DNA of 64,000 nucleotides from DATBHM01 sp963772375 (GTDB lineage: Bacteria > Actinomycetota > UBA4738 > JACQTL01): NCBI GenBank assembly GCA_963772375.1, contig CAVYXG010000005.1:1-64000 (forward strand), read 5' to 3'. Shown in pieces: positions 61,556 to 64,000 of the stretch. Both the position numbers and the translations under genes were made by a program. Below the pieces are notes generated by a model. The model did no database searches. It was not told where the DNA came from and saw only the letters and a list, made by a program, of their open reading frames with translations. How positions within the stretch are numbered: the first letter of the stretch is position 1; every line of letters begins with the position of its first letter.

Positions 61556-61726
61556 GCTCGAGTCACTTCCCCGGCTGTCGCGTCGTCGGCGGGTTCGGTC
61601 GCCGAACCCGGAGGCGAACAGCCCACGGGGCGCGGCGGGCGGGTTCATCGCCCGGATCGGATGAAACGGGCGGATCCGGGGGCGGGATCATCCGCCGGTC
61701 GTCAGGGATGAGGAGGACTCAGCGGC
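61556..61726 (-). other. Spacer between the His-rich gene and cydA
   Basis: 171 bases, just downstream of the His-rich gene's stop at 61727. No hairpin with a clear T-tract is obvious, so read-through into cydA is possible; the cyd promoter could also lie here. Confidence 0.4.
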
Positions 61727-62659
61727 TCAGTGGCCGTGGCCGTGGCCGTGGCCGTGCCTGCTCGAGGAACCGTGGTCATGACCATGGCCGTCGCGGTGGC
61801 CGTCGCGGGAACCGTGGTTGCCCTGGCTGTGGTGCTGAGTGGCATGGCCCTGCCTGCTGTGGTGCTCCGTGCTGTGGCCCTGCCGGGGGTGGTGCTCCGT
61901 GCTGTGTCCCTGCCGGGGGTGGTGCTCCGTGCTGTGGCCCTGCCGGGGGTGGTGCTCCGTGCTGTGGCCCTGCCGGGGGTGGTGCTCCGTGCTGTGGCCC
62001 TGCCGGGGGTGGTGCTCCGTGCTGTGTCCCTGCCGGGGGTGGTGCTCCGTGCTGTGGCCCTGCCGGGGGTGGTGAGTTCTGGGGTGGCCCTGCCGGGGGT
62101 GGTGAGTTCTGGGGTGGCCCTGCCGGGGGTGGTGCGTTCTGGGGTGGCCCTGCCGGGGGTGGTGCGTTCCGCCAGGATGCTGCTGTCCGTGGCCGGGCTC
62201 CGGGTGATGGGTGCCACCCGGCCTGCCGGGGTGCTGGTGTCCGTGGCCGGGCTTGTGGTGGTGCTGGCCTCCCGGCTTGCCCGGGTTCCCGGTTCCGCCC
62301 GGGTGCCGGCGGGGAGGAGTGATCCCCCCTCCTGGAGTGGTCGGGCCGGGGGCCGGCGACTGCGACGTGCCCGTCCCGCCGCCGGTCGTGGGCGGGGGCG
62401 TGGGCGGAATGTGGTGGGGTGGGGGCGCATGGTGTCGCGGCGGCGGCGGCCGGCCATGTGAAGGCGGAGTGCGCGAGGGGGTCGGGTGGGGCGCCTTCGG
62501 CGGCCCCAGCGAGGCGGAGCCGACCGCTCGTTCGTGGGTGGCCGGGCCGACCAGCCAGGCGGGGAACAGCGAGCCGGCGTGGGGAAGTGCGAGCACCGCC
62601 AGTGCGAGGAGCGTGCCGATCACGCCTGCCAGAACCCGCGCCCGAATCCGTTCGCTCAT
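61727..62659 (-). CDS. Exported histidine-rich tandem-repeat protein
   Basis: 310 residues from the ATG at 62659 (GGGGAGG upstream). A hydrophobic segment (VLAGVIGTLLALAVLALPHA) serves as signal peptide or anchor. A Pro/His/Gly-rich region (PPPRHHAPPPHHIPPTPPPT) leads into tandem decapeptides: three GHPRTHHPRQ, then six GHSTEHHPRQ and one GHSTEHHSRQ, encoded by near-identical 30-bp DNA repeats (about 61850-62170), and a tail rich in GHGH and DGH. Such His density binds Ni, Zn, Cu or haem. It is the first gene of the same-strand block leading into cydABDC-ndh. The repeat number is probably variable by slippage. Confidence 0.82.
   Translation of the reverse strand: MSERIRARVLAGVIGTLLALAVLALPHAGSLFPAWLVGPATHERAVGSASLGPPKAPHPTPSRTPPSHGRPPPPRHHAPPPHHIPPTPPPTTGGGTGTSQSPAPGPTTPGGGITPPRRHPGGTGNPGKPGGQHHHKPGHGHQHPGRPGGTHHPEPGHGQQHPGGTHHPRQGHPRTHHPRQGHPRTHHPRQGHPRTHHPRQGHSTEHHPRQGHSTEHHPRQGHSTEHHPRQGHSTEHHPRQGHSTEHHPRQGHSTEHHPRQGHSTEHHSRQGHATQHHSQGNHGSRDGHRDGHGHDHGSSSRHGHGHGHGH
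61850..62170. repeat. 30-bp tandem repeat array inside the His-rich gene
   Basis: About eleven units of 30 bp, each containing CCCTGCCGGGGGTGGTG on the plus strand, in two sub-types (one with CTCCGTGCTGTG, one with GTTCTGGGGTGG). Units are contiguous with no spacers and keep the reading frame. Confidence 0.92.
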
Positions 62660-62747
62660 CGACCTCCCCATTGGTCTCGACAGTCTCGCCATAGGCCTTA
62701 AGCGATTGGCCTCAAGGAGGGCACAGATACGGACCGATCTAAGAAAC
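62660..62747. promoter_or_regulatory. Divergent promoter region with direct repeat
   Basis: The 88 bases between the His-rich gene and the GGDEF gene contain GGCCTTAAG and GGCCTCAAG, a 9-base direct repeat (one mismatch) with 14-base spacing, near 62693-62715. It is a candidate operator serving both directions. No regulator gene is visible beside it. Confidence 0.35.
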
Positions 62748-64000
62748 GTGACCTTTCGGGCGCGCCTGACGCTCTTCTTCGTGAGCATCGTGGCCGCCCC
62801 GCTGGTCGTCGGCGCCGTCACTGCCGAACACGCTGCCCGCACCCTGGCGGTGCACGACGCCGACGGGCGGCTGCAGGTCGCTGCCGTCACCGCTCGTTCG
62901 GCCCTGGAACGGCAGCAGATCCTCTTGATCCGAGCGATGTCGGGTGCCGACGCGCTCCGGGCGTTCCGCTCCTCCTCCGGGCAGGAGCTCGACGCGATCC
63001 GGCGCGACGTCCGCCTCGACTACCTGATCGTGCTCGAGGCCGGCCGCGTCAAGGTGGCGTCGGTCGACGTGCCCGGAGGCATCCCGAACGACCCCTCGGC
63101 CATCGCGTCCGGCGCACTGCGCCAGATCGCCGCGGAGCGGCGCGTCGTCATCCGCGGTGCCCCCGGGTCGGCCGTACTGGGCGGGCGGGTGTGGCGCCCC
63201 CAACTCTCGGATCTCGCGACCGTGCGCTTCGCGTTCGTCGTCGACGGGCATCCGATCGGTGAGGCGCCCGCTCCGGTCCCCGCCTCCCGGCTCCCCGTCT
63301 CCATCGGCGCGCTCCGCGTGGTCTGCCTGTGCGGCGGTCCGGGCGGTGGCTCGGGGCTCGTGGTGTTCACCGGCGCCGGCTCACCGGGGCTCGTGACATG
63401 GCTCCACTGGCCCAGGATCGGGTTCGCGGTGCTCGGCCTGGCCGTGCTCGTCGGTCTGGCCTATCTCCTCGCGCGCCTGCTGACACATCCCATCACCCGC
63501 ATCGCCGAGGAGGTGGCCGCGGTGGCGCGCGGCGAGCCGGACGTCCAGCCGGCCGTCGACCCCGCCGCGGGGCGTGACCTCTACCAGGTGGCCACCACGC
63601 TCCGGACCGTCTCGGCGGAGCTCACCGGGTCCCGCGGCGAACTCGAACGGACCCGCGGCCGTCTGGCCGCCGCCGAACGCCTCACGCTCATCGACCCGCT
63701 GACCGGCGTGTGGAACCGCAGATACCTCGAACGAGCGTTCCGGGAGCAGGTCAAGCGCCACAAGCGATTCGACAGCATCTTCGGCGTGCTCGTCATCGAC
63801 ATCGACAAGTTCAAGCGGATCAACGACCGCCACGGCCACGCGATCGGCGACGCCGTCCTCACCGAGGTGGCGCACACCATCGACGGCTCGGTCCGCGGCG
63901 ACATCGACGTGCTGGCCCGGTTCGGCGGCGAGGAGTTCGTCGTGGTGCTGCCCGAGACCGACCGCGCCGGCGCGGTCGTCGCGGCCGACAAGATCCGGAC
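62748..64000 (+). CDS. Membrane-bound diguanylate cyclase (GGDEF), cut by window end
   Basis: The first 417 codons are in the window, from a GTG. An N-terminal helix (LTLFFVSIVAAPLVVGAVTA) and a second one near 225-245 (FAVLGLAVLVGLAYLLARLL) bracket an extracytoplasmic sensor region of about 195 residues with no recognised fold. A HAMP-like stretch (THPITRIAEEVAAVARGEPD) and a coiled coil lead to a GGDEF domain: DPLTGVWNRRYLERAF, VIDIDKFKRINDRHGHAIGD and the active-site GGEEF, a catalytic form. The RxxD inhibitory site expected just before GGEEF is not visible. It should make cyclic di-GMP in response to an outside signal. Confidence 0.9.
   Translation, partial: MTFRARLTLFFVSIVAAPLVVGAVTAEHAARTLAVHDADGRLQVAAVTARSALERQQILLIRAMSGADALRAFRSSSGQELDAIRRDVRLDYLIVLEAGRVKVASVDVPGGIPNDPSAIASGALRQIAAERRVVIRGAPGSAVLGGRVWRPQLSDLATVRFAFVVDGHPIGEAPAPVPASRLPVSIGALRVVCLCGGPGGGSGLVVFTGAGSPGLVTWLHWPRIGFAVLGLAVLVGLAYLLARLLTHPITRIAEEVAAVARGEPDVQPAVDPAAGRDLYQVATTLRTVSAELTGSRGELERTRGRLAAAERLTLIDPLTGVWNRRYLERAFREQVKRHKRFDSIFGVLVIDIDKFKRINDRHGHAIGDAVLTEVAHTIDGSVRGDIDVLARFGGEEFVVVLPETDRAGAVVAADKIR

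Noticed and set aside
61850..62170. Regular 30-bp repeats resembling a CRISPR array
   Set aside because: Units are contiguous with no spacers, lie within a coding frame, and no cas genes are present.
61730..62461. Long plus-strand open frame through the repeat region giving Val/Leu-rich repeats
   Set aside because: It is the antisense of the His-rich gene; the minus strand has the ribosome-binding site, signal peptide and sensible composition.

Overview
The window is very GC-rich DNA with GTG/TTG starts, murT-gatD, SARP/BTAD-type regulation, PASTA-less PknB-type kinase signalling and exported proteins of a style typical of actinobacterial genomes. It most likely comes from an uncultured member of the Actinomycetota; this is inferred from gene content only. 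There is no rRNA. Three intact tRNA genes are present: Arg-ACG, Ser-GCT and Ser-TGA, all on the minus strand.

Layout. 1-3000 is a mobile-element scar: an IS256-type transposase end, a small MITE and a complete IS630-family element inserted side by side, with broken gene ends on both flanks. 2938-9758 is a tRNA-Arg locus: one intact gene and two further direct copies of its 3' half, which divide the DNA into two segments carrying two secreted TolB-like propellers (one preceded by a coupled small ORF) and a zinc-ribbon/cyclase/AAA/TPR regulator. 9888-20066 holds a PhoD-like phosphatase, an LCP ligase, a TolB-RTX exported protein, a frameshifted exported protein, an M23 peptidase, a GH63-type glycosidase and a NUDIX hydrolase. 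20153-37672 holds a cyclase/STAND/WD40 receptor, exported proteins, murT-gatD (lipid II amidation), a TolB/FG-GAP surface protein, an S53 protease, a two-ACT regulator and a transmembrane Ser/Thr kinase. 38650-49171 is a rearranged block between two 195-bp identical direct repeats that start inside tRNA-Ser(TGA); it carries a lipoprotein, a giant cyclase-SARP-pseudokinase-STAND-WD40 protein, and several broken genes (aldo-keto reductase, FAD oxidoreductase, Fic). 49258-54355 has an HtrA-like protease, a GH5-like glycosidase, zwf and a decayed GMC oxidoreductase. 54352-62659 is one minus-strand respiratory cluster, in transcription order: a histidine-rich tandem-repeat exported protein, cydA, cydB, cydD, cydC, and a type II NADH dehydrogenase. 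A GGDEF sensor diverges from the His-rich gene and runs off the window.

How it fits together. The cyd-ndh cluster would form a short, non-proton-pumping NADH-to-oxygen chain (NDH-2 to quinone to cytochrome bd) with its own assembly transporter; the His-rich protein at its head suggests metal or haem handling near the oxidase (inference). Two very large proteins combine nucleotide-cyclase domains and a STAND ATPase with a single membrane helix and a C-terminal propeller, so they look like one-piece transmembrane receptors. Many exported beta-propellers (PD40, FG-GAP, NHL-like) and wall enzymes point to a cell investing heavily in surface functions. Recombination at tRNA genes and partial gene duplications are the dominant form of genome change here.
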